Below are positions 40,123-48,049 of a stretch of DNA of 64,000 nt, one piece after another. Within the stretch, counting starts at the first letter, position 1; every line of letters starts with the position of its first letter. The notes below the pieces were generated by a model. The model was not told the DNA's origin. It worked only from the letters and a program-made list of their open reading frames with translations, and did no database searches. The translations under genes were made by a program, and so were the position numbers. Source of the DNA: Geothrix sp. 21YS21S-2 (GTDB lineage: Bacteria > Acidobacteriota > Holophagae > Holophagales > Holophagaceae); assembly GCF_030846775.1 (NCBI RefSeq), contig NZ_CP132910.1, forward strand, positions 1,212,001 through 1,276,000, given 5' to 3'.

Positions 40123-42716
40123 GCGACTTCCCGGAACTCCTGCAGACTCTTCAAATGGCCCTCAAGACGAGGTTGATGTACACCGCCGCGCATCCGCGGG
40201 CCAAGGGGTCCATGGAGGCCCTGACGATGCAGATCGAGGACTGGCTCGAGGACAGTCCCACCCTCCACATCGCCACCTCCGGAGGCCGGATGTTCGTGGA
40301 CGGCCAGCCCTTCGAGGGCCAGGGCGTCCACCTCACGAGCACCGGGAAGCTCCTCGCGGAGCGGCAGATCTCGGGAATCATCTTCAGCCGGGGAATCGAG
40401 GCCTGGGAGGTGGAGGAGCTCCTGGACCTGCTCATCCTGAAACCCGCCCGCATCGAGGAGATGGGCGGCGCCGGCCGGATCATCGCCGACAAGAACCTGC
40501 CCCACGTCCAGATGGGCCAGGTGCAGTACCGCGAGGTGCGCGAAGGGGAGGGCGGCACGCAGTCCGACGCCGGCCCCGCCATGCGGCCCGTGACCATCCC
40601 CGCCGGCGCCCAGCCCCAGGCCGAGCCCGCCCCCAAGGCCCCCCCCGCGCCCACCCTGGACGCCCTCCAGGCCATGGTCGAGCAGTGGCGCCACGAGTTC
40701 CGCAAGCTGCACGAGAAGAAGATGGCCAGCATGTACGGCCAGGGCACCGGCGCTCCCGGAGCCGGACCCGGCGCCCCGGGCTTCGGCGGCCCCGGCCTGG
40801 GCGCCCCCGGCTTCGGGGGCCCCGGCACCCAGGAGTTCGGCTCGGGCGGCCCCGGCCCCGGCGGCATCGGCCCCGGCGGCCCCGGCACGGACGGCCCCGA
40901 ATCCGCCGGCGACGGCGGCCCCGGCATCGGCTTCGGCACCCTTGGCGGCGAAGGCGGCTCGGGTTCCGGGGGACCCGCCGCCGGCGGCCCCGGGGGCCCC
41001 GCCCCCGCCGTCGCCGCCGACCTGGCCTTCCTGGAGAAGACCGGCCCGACGGATCTCTCGTTCCTGGCGGGCTCGCTGTCCAGCATGGGGTTCGGGGACG
41101 GCTTCCCCACCGCCCAGCAGATGGAGGGCCTGCGCACGGCCCTGAAGGAGCTGCCCCCCGGGGCCCTCCTGTCCGTGGTGGCCGGCCTGGACACCCTGCC
41201 CCATTCCCCCGCGGGCCTGCGCATGGGCTTCCAGGCCCTCGCCCCGGAGCTCTTCGCCCACGCCGCCGCCACGCTCCTGGCCCAGGGCGCGGGCCAGGGC
41301 GACACCTGGGACGGGCTGAAGGACCACCTCCACGGGATCCTCCAGGGTTCCCCCTCCTTCCAGGGGCTCCTGGCGGCCCTGGAGACCGAGCTGCGCAACC
41401 GCGGGCTCGGCCTGGAAAACCTCCACGACCTGGTCTCCCGCATGGACTGGGAGACCATGGGCGTGGACGAGCAGCTCCGGCTCGTCGCCGAGCACGACCA
41501 CCTCTGGAAGCTCAGCCACGACCAGCGCCTCCGGTTCCTCCGCAAGCTGCTGGACGAAGGCCGCCTGGACACCTTCGGCACCATCCTCGACGAGGTGATC
41601 AGAAGCCTCACCAGCGACGACGCCCACCGCCGGGAGATGGCGGCCCGCACCCTGGCGGGCGTGGCCCACTGGCTGTCCGTGCCCGGCATCCCCCCGGAAT
41701 GCGAGCTGCCCCTCCTGGGCGGCCTCACCGGGCACTTCGGCTCCGAGCGCATGCCCCGGGTGCACCACGTCACCACCGAGGCCCTGGGCACGGCCCTGGA
41801 CGAGATGGTCCAGCGCGGCGAGCCCGGCCACGCCCATGCCCTCCTCCTGGAACTGGACGCCCTGGTCATGTTCCTGGAATCGAAGGAGCCCTGGCGCACC
41901 GACGCCCTGGCCTGGCTCTGGGACAGGCTGGCCCAGCCCCCCTCCCTGGCCCGCGTGATGGAGCTGGTGCACACCTCCAACCCCGAGACCCTCCTCAACG
42001 AGCTGATCCCCTACCTGGAGAAGGTGGGCATGCCCGCCGCCCAGGCCCTGGTGGAGGTGCTGGGCGAGGAGCAGGACCGCAAGCGGCGCTCCCGGCTCAT
42101 GGAGGTCATCCGCGGCCTGGGCGACCTGGCCCTGCCCGCGGTGGTGGAGTCCCTGGAATCCCCCAAGTGGTTCCTGGTGCGCAACACCCTCAACCTCATG
42201 GCCGACATGGGGGACCTGGCGGCCCTCAAGCCCGCCGAGGCCTGCCTGGCCCACCGGGACGTGCGGGTGCGCTGCGCGGCGGTGCGCACCGTCTGGAAGG
42301 TGGGGGGCCCCGTGGCCATGCCCGCCCTTATCGCGGCCTTCGCGCACGCGGACCCGGACACGATGCTGGAGATCATGTTCGCCTTCGGCCAGATCCGGTC
42401 GGCCGCGGCCATCCCCACCCTGGGCGCCTTCGCCACCGACCACCGCATGCCCGAGAAGCTGCGGACCCGGGCCGCCGAGGTGATGGGCGCCATCGGGGAC
42501 CCCTCCGCCCTGCCCTTCCTGGAGGAGCTCGTGCGCCGCAGGGGCCGGATCTTCACCACCGCCGAGCCCACCGGGATCCGCGTCGCGGCCTGCAAGGCCC
42601 TGGCCGCCCTGGGCACCCCGGTGGCCCTGGGCTCCCTGCGCGCCCTGGTGGCCAAGGAGCCCCGGAACACCGACCGGCCCCTCCTCCAGCAGGTCCTCGA
42701 GCAGAGCCTCCGGTGA
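40119..42716 (+). CDS. HEAT-repeat protein with long Gly/Pro-rich linker
   Basis: An 865-residue protein, probably a scaffold or sensor in the same pathway as the kinase downstream. The N-terminal 170 residues form a mixed domain (LLQTLQMALKTRLMYTAAHP; LLAERQISGIIFSRGIEAWE) of unknown function. Residues about 207-299 are low-complexity Gly/Pro (GAPGAGPGAPGFGGPGLG and similar). The C-terminal half is helical and ends with at least five HEAT/PBS-lyase-type repeats, for example LGDLALPAVVESLESPKWFL, VRCAAVRTVWKVGGPVAMPA and GAIGDPSALPFLEELVRR. The start overlaps the HD gene stop (ATGA), and the stop overlaps the kinase GTG start (GTGA). No signal peptide. Confidence 0.85.
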   Translation: MSDFPELLQTLQMALKTRLMYTAAHPRAKGSMEALTMQIEDWLEDSPTLHIATSGGRMFVDGQPFEGQGVHLTSTGKLLAERQISGIIFSRGIEAWEVEELLDLLILKPARIEEMGGAGRIIADKNLPHVQMGQVQYREVREGEGGTQSDAGPAMRPVTIPAGAQPQAEPAPKAPPAPTLDALQAMVEQWRHEFRKLHEKKMASMYGQGTGAPGAGPGAPGFGGPGLGAPGFGGPGTQEFGSGGPGPGGIGPGGPGTDGPESAGDGGPGIGFGTLGGEGGSGSGGPAAGGPGGPAPAVAADLAFLEKTGPTDLSFLAGSLSSMGFGDGFPTAQQMEGLRTALKELPPGALLSVVAGLDTLPHSPAGLRMGFQALAPELFAHAAATLLAQGAGQGDTWDGLKDHLHGILQGSPSFQGLLAALETELRNRGLGLENLHDLVSRMDWETMGVDEQLRLVAEHDHLWKLSHDQRLRFLRKLLDEGRLDTFGTILDEVIRSLTSDDAHRREMAARTLAGVAHWLSVPGIPPECELPLLGGLTGHFGSERMPRVHHVTTEALGTALDEMVQRGEPGHAHALLLELDALVMFLESKEPWRTDALAWLWDRLAQPPSLARVMELVHTSNPETLLNELIPYLEKVGMPAAQALVEVLGEEQDRKRRSRLMEVIRGLGDLALPAVVESLESPKWFLVRNTLNLMADMGDLAALKPAEACLAHRDVRVRCAAVRTVWKVGGPVAMPALIAAFAHADPDTMLEIMFAFGQIRSAAAIPTLGAFATDHRMPEKLRTRAAEVMGAIGDPSALPFLEELVRRRGRIFTTAEPTGIRVAACKALAALGTPVALGSLRALVAKEPRNTDRPLLQQVLEQSLR

Positions 42717-43780
42717 CCGTCCTGCCCGAGCCCCAGCAGCTCATGGAGGCCTTCGCGGCCTTCACGCAGGCCTCGGAACAGCTCCAGCAGCGCTACGAAT
42801 CCCTCCAGGACCAGCTCGGACAGCTGGGCAACGAGCTCCAGACCGTCCTGGAGACGGTCCCCTACGCCATCTGGGTGGTGGGGCCCGGCGGCGAGCTGCG
42901 CTTCACCAACCGCAACCGGGGCCTGGGCGGCTCCTTCCTGGACGGGCCCGACCCCTGGGAGCCCGGAGCGCCCCTGGGCCTCCGGCGGTTCAAGGGCGAC
43001 GACGGGCAGGACCGCTTCATGGAGCAGGAGAGCCGCCCCACCGACACCGGCCAGATCATCAGCCTCCGGGACGTCACCGAGGCCCACCTGAGGGCCGAGC
43101 AGGCCAGCCGGGAGGAGCGGCTCCAGGCCATGGGCCTCATGGCCGCGGAACTGGCCCACGAGATCCGGAATCCCCTGGGCAGCCTCTCGCTCTTCTCGGG
43201 GATGCTGGTGGAGGACCTCCAGCACATGCCGGCCCAGGCCGAGCTGGCCCACCACATCCAGGACAGCGTGCAGCGCCTGAACACCCTGGTGGCCAATACC
43301 CTCACCTTCAGCCGGGACATCAGCCCCAAGCCCAGGCCCTTCGCCCTGGCCGAATTCTGGGAGAACGTCCGCAAGTCCACCAGCCTCCCCGAGGACGTCC
43401 AGTGGGAGAACCGGGTCCCCCAGGCGGCCACCTGGCACGCGGACCCCGACCTCCTGCGCCAGGTGGCGGTGAACCTCCTCCAGAACGGCCTGCGCGCCCT
43501 GGACGGACGCCCCTCGCCCAGGCTCGGCCTCACCGCGGTGCGGGAGAACGTGGGGGGCAGGCCCCACTGGCGGCTGACCCTGGAGGACAACGGGTGCGGC
43601 ATCGCGGCCGACGCCCTGGCGCGGATCTTCGACCCCTTCTACACCACCTTCGGGGGCGGCACGGGCCTGGGCCTGGCGGTGAGCCACCGGATCCTGATGG
43701 CCCATTCGGGCCTGATGAACATCGAGAGCAGCCTGGGCCAGGGAACCAAGGTCCATCTCCGGCTCCCCGCGGGGGCCTGA
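42713..43780 (+). CDS. soluble PAS-type sensor histidine kinase
   Basis: A 355-residue cytoplasmic kinase. An N-terminal coiled coil (about 12-40, ASEQLQQRYESLQDQLGQL) precedes a short PAS-like domain (ETVPYAIWVVGPGGELRFTN). Then follow HisKA with phospho-acceptor His149 in ELAHEIRNPLGSLS, and HATPase with NLLQNGLRAL, DNGCGI and GGGTGLGLAV. Translation begins at GTG 42713, inside the HEAT gene stop. No response regulator lies next to it, so its partner is elsewhere or the HEAT/HD proteins are part of the output. No membrane helices are seen. Confidence 0.9.
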   Translation: MTVLPEPQQLMEAFAAFTQASEQLQQRYESLQDQLGQLGNELQTVLETVPYAIWVVGPGGELRFTNRNRGLGGSFLDGPDPWEPGAPLGLRRFKGDDGQDRFMEQESRPTDTGQIISLRDVTEAHLRAEQASREERLQAMGLMAAELAHEIRNPLGSLSLFSGMLVEDLQHMPAQAELAHHIQDSVQRLNTLVANTLTFSRDISPKPRPFALAEFWENVRKSTSLPEDVQWENRVPQAATWHADPDLLRQVAVNLLQNGLRALDGRPSPRLGLTAVRENVGGRPHWRLTLEDNGCGIAADALARIFDPFYTTFGGGTGLGLAVSHRILMAHSGLMNIESSLGQGTKVHLRLPAGA

Positions 43781-43810
43781 CTATGGCACCATGGAGAGTT
43801 CGGAGGCAAC

Positions 43811-44326
43811 ATGTCGCTTCACATGATCGGACCTGGGAAAAATTCGCCTGAGATCGTCAACGCGGTCGTCGAAATCCCCTACGGTTCGCGGATCAAGTAC
43901 GAGATCGACCACGTCACCAGCCTCGTGAAGGTCGACCGGGTGCTCTACTCCCCCATCCACTACCCCGCCGAGTACGGCTTCATCCCCCATACCCTGGCCC
44001 CCGACGGCGATCCCTGCGACATCCTCGTGCTCATCGTGGGCGCCACCTACCCCGGCGTCATCATCGAGGCCAAGCCCATCGGCATCCTCCGCATGTCCGA
44101 CGACATGGGCCAGGACGACAAGATCCTCAGCGTGGCGGCCTCGGACCCCAACTACATGCACGTGGACACCCTCGCCGACCTCCCGCCCCACCTCCTCCGG
44201 GAAGTGGAGCACTTCTTCCTCACGTACAAGAACCTCGAATCCAAGGACGTCATCAGCGGCGGCTGGGCCGGCAAGGCCGAGGCCCTGGCCTTCATCGAGG
44301 AATGCATCCAGGCGTATCGACATTAG
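43811..44326 (+). CDS. ppa: inorganic pyrophosphatase
   Basis: Soluble family I enzyme that splits pyrophosphate to phosphate, driving biosynthetic reactions; 171 residues, the usual bacterial length. The signature DGDPCDILVL (metal-binding Asp triplet) is complete, as are EIPYGSRIKYEID, HYPAEYGFIPHTL and the later DDKILSVA. A ribosome site (GGAGG) stands seven bases before the ATG. It is 30 bases behind the PAS kinase gene and may belong to the same transcript. Confidence 0.96.
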   Translation: MSLHMIGPGKNSPEIVNAVVEIPYGSRIKYEIDHVTSLVKVDRVLYSPIHYPAEYGFIPHTLAPDGDPCDILVLIVGATYPGVIIEAKPIGILRMSDDMGQDDKILSVAASDPNYMHVDTLADLPPHLLREVEHFFLTYKNLESKDVISGGWAGKAEALAFIEECIQAYRH

Positions 44327-44374
44327 GCCAAAGGGCTGGCGCCCCGCGGCCCCCTTCCAAGAGGAGGTTCGTGC

Positions 44375-45061
44375 ATGGGTCTGATCTGCTTCGATCTCGA
44401 CGGCACCCTGGTGGACCCGCTCCGGGCGATGGTCCACTGCATCGAACTCACCTGCCGCGAACTGGGCATCCCCGCCCCCGCCCGGGACCTGGTGCGCCGC
44501 TTCATCGGCTTCGGGCCCGGGGAGCTCTTCGCATCCCTGCCCGGCCTGGCGGACCCGGCGCGCCTGGACGAGGCCATCGCCCGGTACTGGTTCCACTTCG
44601 GGGAATCGGGCATCGCCAAGCACCGGGTCTACGAGGGGATCCCCCTCATGCTCACCCGGCTCCGCCGCCAGGGCCACAGCCTCCACCTGGTCACCGTGAA
44701 GCCCACCCGCTACGCCCGCCGCGTGCTCCACGAGTTCGACCTCCTGCTGAGCTTCGACGAGGTCTTCGGCACCGCCCCCAAGGACCGCTACAAATCCAAG
44801 AGCGAGGTGCTGACCCAGCTCCGGCTCCAGGGCGTGGTGAAGCCCGGCGGCTACATGGTCGGCGACCGGGCAGACGACATGGCCTCCGGAAAGGCCAACG
44901 GGCTCATTCCCCTGGGGGTCACCTACGGCTTCGGCACCGCTTCGGAGCTCCAGGACGCGGGTGCGGACAAGCTCTTCGGCACGCCGGCCGCGCTGGACGA
45001 ATGGTTCAAGACCTCGCTGCCGGGGTCCGAGATCCACGACGCGTTCTCGAAGTCGGAATAG
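44375..45061 (+). CDS. HAD-superfamily hydrolase (phosphoglycolate-phosphatase-like)
   Basis: A 228-residue phosphatase of HAD subfamily IA. Motif I is FDLDGTLVDPL with the nucleophile Asp near residue 6, a helical cap domain follows (about 15-85), motif II is the Thr in LHLVTVKPTRYA, motif III is the Lys in DRYKSKSEVL, and motif IV is MVGDRADDMASGK. The likely substrate is a small phosphate ester, but it cannot be named with certainty. AGGAGG precedes the ATG by six bases. It converges with the metallopeptidase gene, with seven bases between the stops. Confidence 0.91.
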   Translation: MGLICFDLDGTLVDPLRAMVHCIELTCRELGIPAPARDLVRRFIGFGPGELFASLPGLADPARLDEAIARYWFHFGESGIAKHRVYEGIPLMLTRLRRQGHSLHLVTVKPTRYARRVLHEFDLLLSFDEVFGTAPKDRYKSKSEVLTQLRLQGVVKPGGYMVGDRADDMASGKANGLIPLGVTYGFGTASELQDAGADKLFGTPAALDEWFKTSLPGSEIHDAFSKSE

Positions 45062-45068
45062 GGCCGTT

Positions 45069-47810
45069 TCACGGCCTGGCCACCCGGACCTCGATCGGGT
45101 TCAGACCATCCGATAATCGAACGAGGAAGGTGCCGCCCGAAGGCACATCCGTGAGGGACAGCGACGCGCTTCCGCCCGTTAGCCTGATCGCCAACGCGGT
45201 GGTCGCGCCGCCCATGTGGAGCACCGTGGCATAAGGGTTGGCTGCGGCGTCCCACGTGAGCTTCAGGCGGCCTCCGGATTCCTCGGCCACCAGGGCGCCG
45301 GAGGCGACTTCGGAGGCCAGGGCCGTGCGGCGCGCCGCGGCGGCTTCCCGGGGGACCCTGCGCAGGGCGGCGCCGGAGGGGGGGCGAAGTTCCAGGTTCC
45401 TGATCTCGTCGGTGCCGTCCAGCGTGAACGCGAAGTGGCGGAAGCCCTCCGGGAGGTCCTGGATGCGGCTTGCTCCGAACCGGACGGTGCTGGAGCCGGA
45501 GGCGCGCGTGACCGTGAGTTCGTGGGTGCCGGCCCTGGGGACGATGGCGGGACCGGAGACGAGTTCCGTGGGGGACAGGTGGATCTCCCCGCCGGGGCTG
45601 ATCCAGCCCGACACCAGGGTGCGGGTGGCCGCGGTGGCGGCGGCGGACACCACGGCGCCGCCCCTGGCGCCGATGGAATCGATGAAGGTCATGGCGGCCA
45701 GGTAGTTCCAGTCCGACACCCAGACCGTGTCGAGGTAGCTCATGAGATCGGCGTACGTGGCGGGCGCGTAGGACCTGGACGTGGCGGGATCGTAGCCCCA
45801 GGTGCCGATGCCCCCGCCGGCGTAGGGGTAGTTCAGCTGCGGCGTGCCGGCGCCGCCGCCGGGGGTGTGGGAGAGGTTGAAGCCGTGGCCGATCTCGTGG
45901 ACCATGGAGGCCACGGCCTGACCCGCGCCGAACCGCGCCCCGGTGGTCGTGTCGATGCCGAGCCCCACGCCCTGGCCCTGCAGGTGGAGGCCGACGATGC
46001 TGGACCCGGTCCAGCTGGACGGAAGCCCCAGGTCGATGAAGCCGAAGTAGCTGGCGGCGCTCCCGTCCACGGCCCTGAGCGCCACGAGCTCGTCCAGGAT
46101 ACCGGCCCAGCCGTAGTAGCTGTTGTCGGTGGCGGTGGAGCCCTTGGCGGGGGGCGTGGCGATGACGGTGGAGGTGGTGTAGGCGGCGCGCAAGGACGTG
46201 GCCACGGCCTTCACGGGCCACACCGCCTTGATGGCCGAGGCGATCCCTGCGGCCGCCGGCAGCACCGGCGCGGCGCCCTGGTGGACGACGGGCACCAGCA
46301 CCAGGTCCAGCTGGTAGCCGGTGCCGTCCACCACGGGCGTGAGCGTCTGGGAGAGCGCGCCGCCGGAGATCACCACCGTCATCCCGGCCACCAGGTCCGC
46401 GGCCGGGACCTCGGCGGTGTAGGCGCTGGCGAGGTCGCCCTCGGCCACGGCCGTGGGGAGGGCCGCCGGACCCGCGAGGGTGAGCGTGTCGAGAGTGGAG
46501 CCGGCCGCGTTCTTCAGGGTGGCGGTGAAGGCGGGGGCGCCTATGCCGGCGCGGTCCGCCAGGATGCGGGCCGCCAGCAGCGCCGGCTTGCCGGGAACCA
46601 GGGGCAGGCCGGACCTGAGCACGGTCTGGCCCCATTCCAGATCCTCGAGCCAGTAGGAGGCGGGACCCACCGGGTCGGTGACGGTGACCTGGAGGGTGGC
46701 CGTGCTGGTGACCGCGGTGCCCTGGGTGCGGGTGGCCACGAGCGGCAGCGCGTAGGTGCCCAGGGCGGCGGCGGTGGCGTCGATGGTCAGGTTGGCGCTG
46801 GCCAGGGCGGTGGAGGAGGGCGTGTCGAAGGACGCCGGCAGGCCGGCGACGGGCCCCGCGGAAAGGGCGGTGGTGCCCAGGTAGACCGGATCGCCGCCGC
46901 CGGCGTCCTGGAAGTAGGTGCCGTTGTGCCCCAGCGAAACCGGCACCTTCAGCGTCCCGCCCTTCACCACGCTCACCGCGGCCGGAGCCTGGATCCAGAA
47001 GGTCGTGGACGATACGTACACCTCCACCGGCAGGTACGTCACGGAGGTGCCCACGGTGCCGGTGAGGTAGAAGGCGTAGGTCCCGTCCGCCAGGGTGGAT
47101 GCCGCGGTGAGGGTGACCGTCGTGACATAGTCCAGCTCCGCCGGGTTGTCCGCGAAGGCTACGGCCAGGCCCGCGGGAAGCCCCGTGGCGGCGAGGGCCG
47201 CCTTGGTTCCTCCGGCGTAGGAGACCAGGGTGTTGGTGTTGTACGGGGCGAAGTTGAGGGTGACGCTGGAGCCCCTGGCCAGCGAGATGACCTCCCTGTC
47301 GTCGAGCGTGTCGGAGCTGTCCACCCAGCTCAAGGCGAAGGCCCTCGTGGGGCTCGTGAGGGTGAGGTGCAGGGTGGCGCTGGCGGTGGCGGAACCGCTG
47401 ACGCCCTGGAGGGTGATCGCGTAGGTGCCCGCCGTGGGCAGGACCCGGGTCTTGCCGGTGACGTCCGCGGGATCGGGGTAGCCGGCCTGCACCGTCAGTT
47501 CAGCCGTCGTGCCGGTGGTGGAGCCCGGGGCGAAGGCCGCCTTCACGCCGGCGGGCAGCGTGCTGGCCACCACCGAGCACGCCACCGCGTCCGTGAAACC
47601 GGACGCGCGGGTGAGGGTGACGGTCTCCGTTCCGTCCTGGCCGACCTCCATGGAAAGGGAGGGACTGGCCATTGAGAGGGGCACCACGGCTTCGGTGGCC
47701 GCGCGGGGCGAACCGCCGCCGCCGCACGCGAGCACGGCCAACAGAATAACGCCGGAAACCGCGGCCCGGAAGCGTGTTGCGGGATAGCTGAAACGGATCA
47801 TGCAGGGCAT
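45069..47810 (-). CDS. secreted M66-like zinc metallopeptidase lipoprotein
   Basis: A 913-residue exported protein. The signal peptide ends at a lipobox (VLACGGGG). Residues about 35-430 look like several Ig-like/bacterial beta-sandwich domains rich in Thr, Ala and Val (YAITLQGVSGSATASATLHL; LDYVTTVTLTAASTLADGTY). The catalytic part holds HEIGHGFNLSH (638-648), the HExxHxxxxxH zinc motif, followed by LNYPYAGGGIGTWGYD and DLMSYLDTVWVSDWNY, an arrangement like that of StcE-type M66 peptidases. A C-terminal beta domain follows. The substrate may be a glycoprotein, as in M66 family members, but this is inference. Start ATG 47810 has a GGGGGTG ribosome site; ATG 47801 is also possible. Confidence 0.85.
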   Translation of the reverse strand: MPCMIRFSYPATRFRAAVSGVILLAVLACGGGGSPRAATEAVVPLSMASPSLSMEVGQDGTETVTLTRASGFTDAVACSVVASTLPAGVKAAFAPGSTTGTTAELTVQAGYPDPADVTGKTRVLPTAGTYAITLQGVSGSATASATLHLTLTSPTRAFALSWVDSSDTLDDREVISLARGSSVTLNFAPYNTNTLVSYAGGTKAALAATGLPAGLAVAFADNPAELDYVTTVTLTAASTLADGTYAFYLTGTVGTSVTYLPVEVYVSSTTFWIQAPAAVSVVKGGTLKVPVSLGHNGTYFQDAGGGDPVYLGTTALSAGPVAGLPASFDTPSSTALASANLTIDATAAALGTYALPLVATRTQGTAVTSTATLQVTVTDPVGPASYWLEDLEWGQTVLRSGLPLVPGKPALLAARILADRAGIGAPAFTATLKNAAGSTLDTLTLAGPAALPTAVAEGDLASAYTAEVPAADLVAGMTVVISGGALSQTLTPVVDGTGYQLDLVLVPVVHQGAAPVLPAAAGIASAIKAVWPVKAVATSLRAAYTTSTVIATPPAKGSTATDNSYYGWAGILDELVALRAVDGSAASYFGFIDLGLPSSWTGSSIVGLHLQGQGVGLGIDTTTGARFGAGQAVASMVHEIGHGFNLSHTPGGGAGTPQLNYPYAGGGIGTWGYDPATSRSYAPATYADLMSYLDTVWVSDWNYLAAMTFIDSIGARGGAVVSAAATAATRTLVSGWISPGGEIHLSPTELVSGPAIVPRAGTHELTVTRASGSSTVRFGASRIQDLPEGFRHFAFTLDGTDEIRNLELRPPSGAALRRVPREAAAARRTALASEVASGALVAEESGGRLKLTWDAAANPYATVLHMGGATTALAIRLTGGSASLSLTDVPSGGTFLVRLSDGLNPIEVRVARP

Positions 47811-48049
47811 GGGCACCCCCAATAAAACATTCAGAATCCATCGTTATACAGGGAATTCATGGGAAACCCGGTTCCCTCCGCCGAATGGACATGGGCGGGG
47901 GCTCAATAGTTGAGACCCGCTCGCTCCGGATTTCAAGCCCACCTTGCGCCCGGTTTTTCCGGGCCCCAGCTTTTTGGTTGCCTTTGGGCCGCCGTGACGA
48001 AAAGATGGCATCAACCATTTCCTTCAAAAGCCAAACCAAGGAGATACCC

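Noticed and set aside
40741-41015. Gly/Pro-rich tract of the HEAT protein as a CRISPR-like or tandem DNA repeat
   Set aside because: The DNA is repetitive only because GGC/CCC/GGA codons recur in a Gly/Pro linker; there are no spacers and no fixed unit.
47948-47964. GCCCGG-TTTTT-CCGGGC hairpin upstream of the EF-G-like gene as a riboswitch or attenuator
   Set aside because: The 6-bp stem has no clear T tract or alternative pairing, and the leader shows no known riboswitch pattern.
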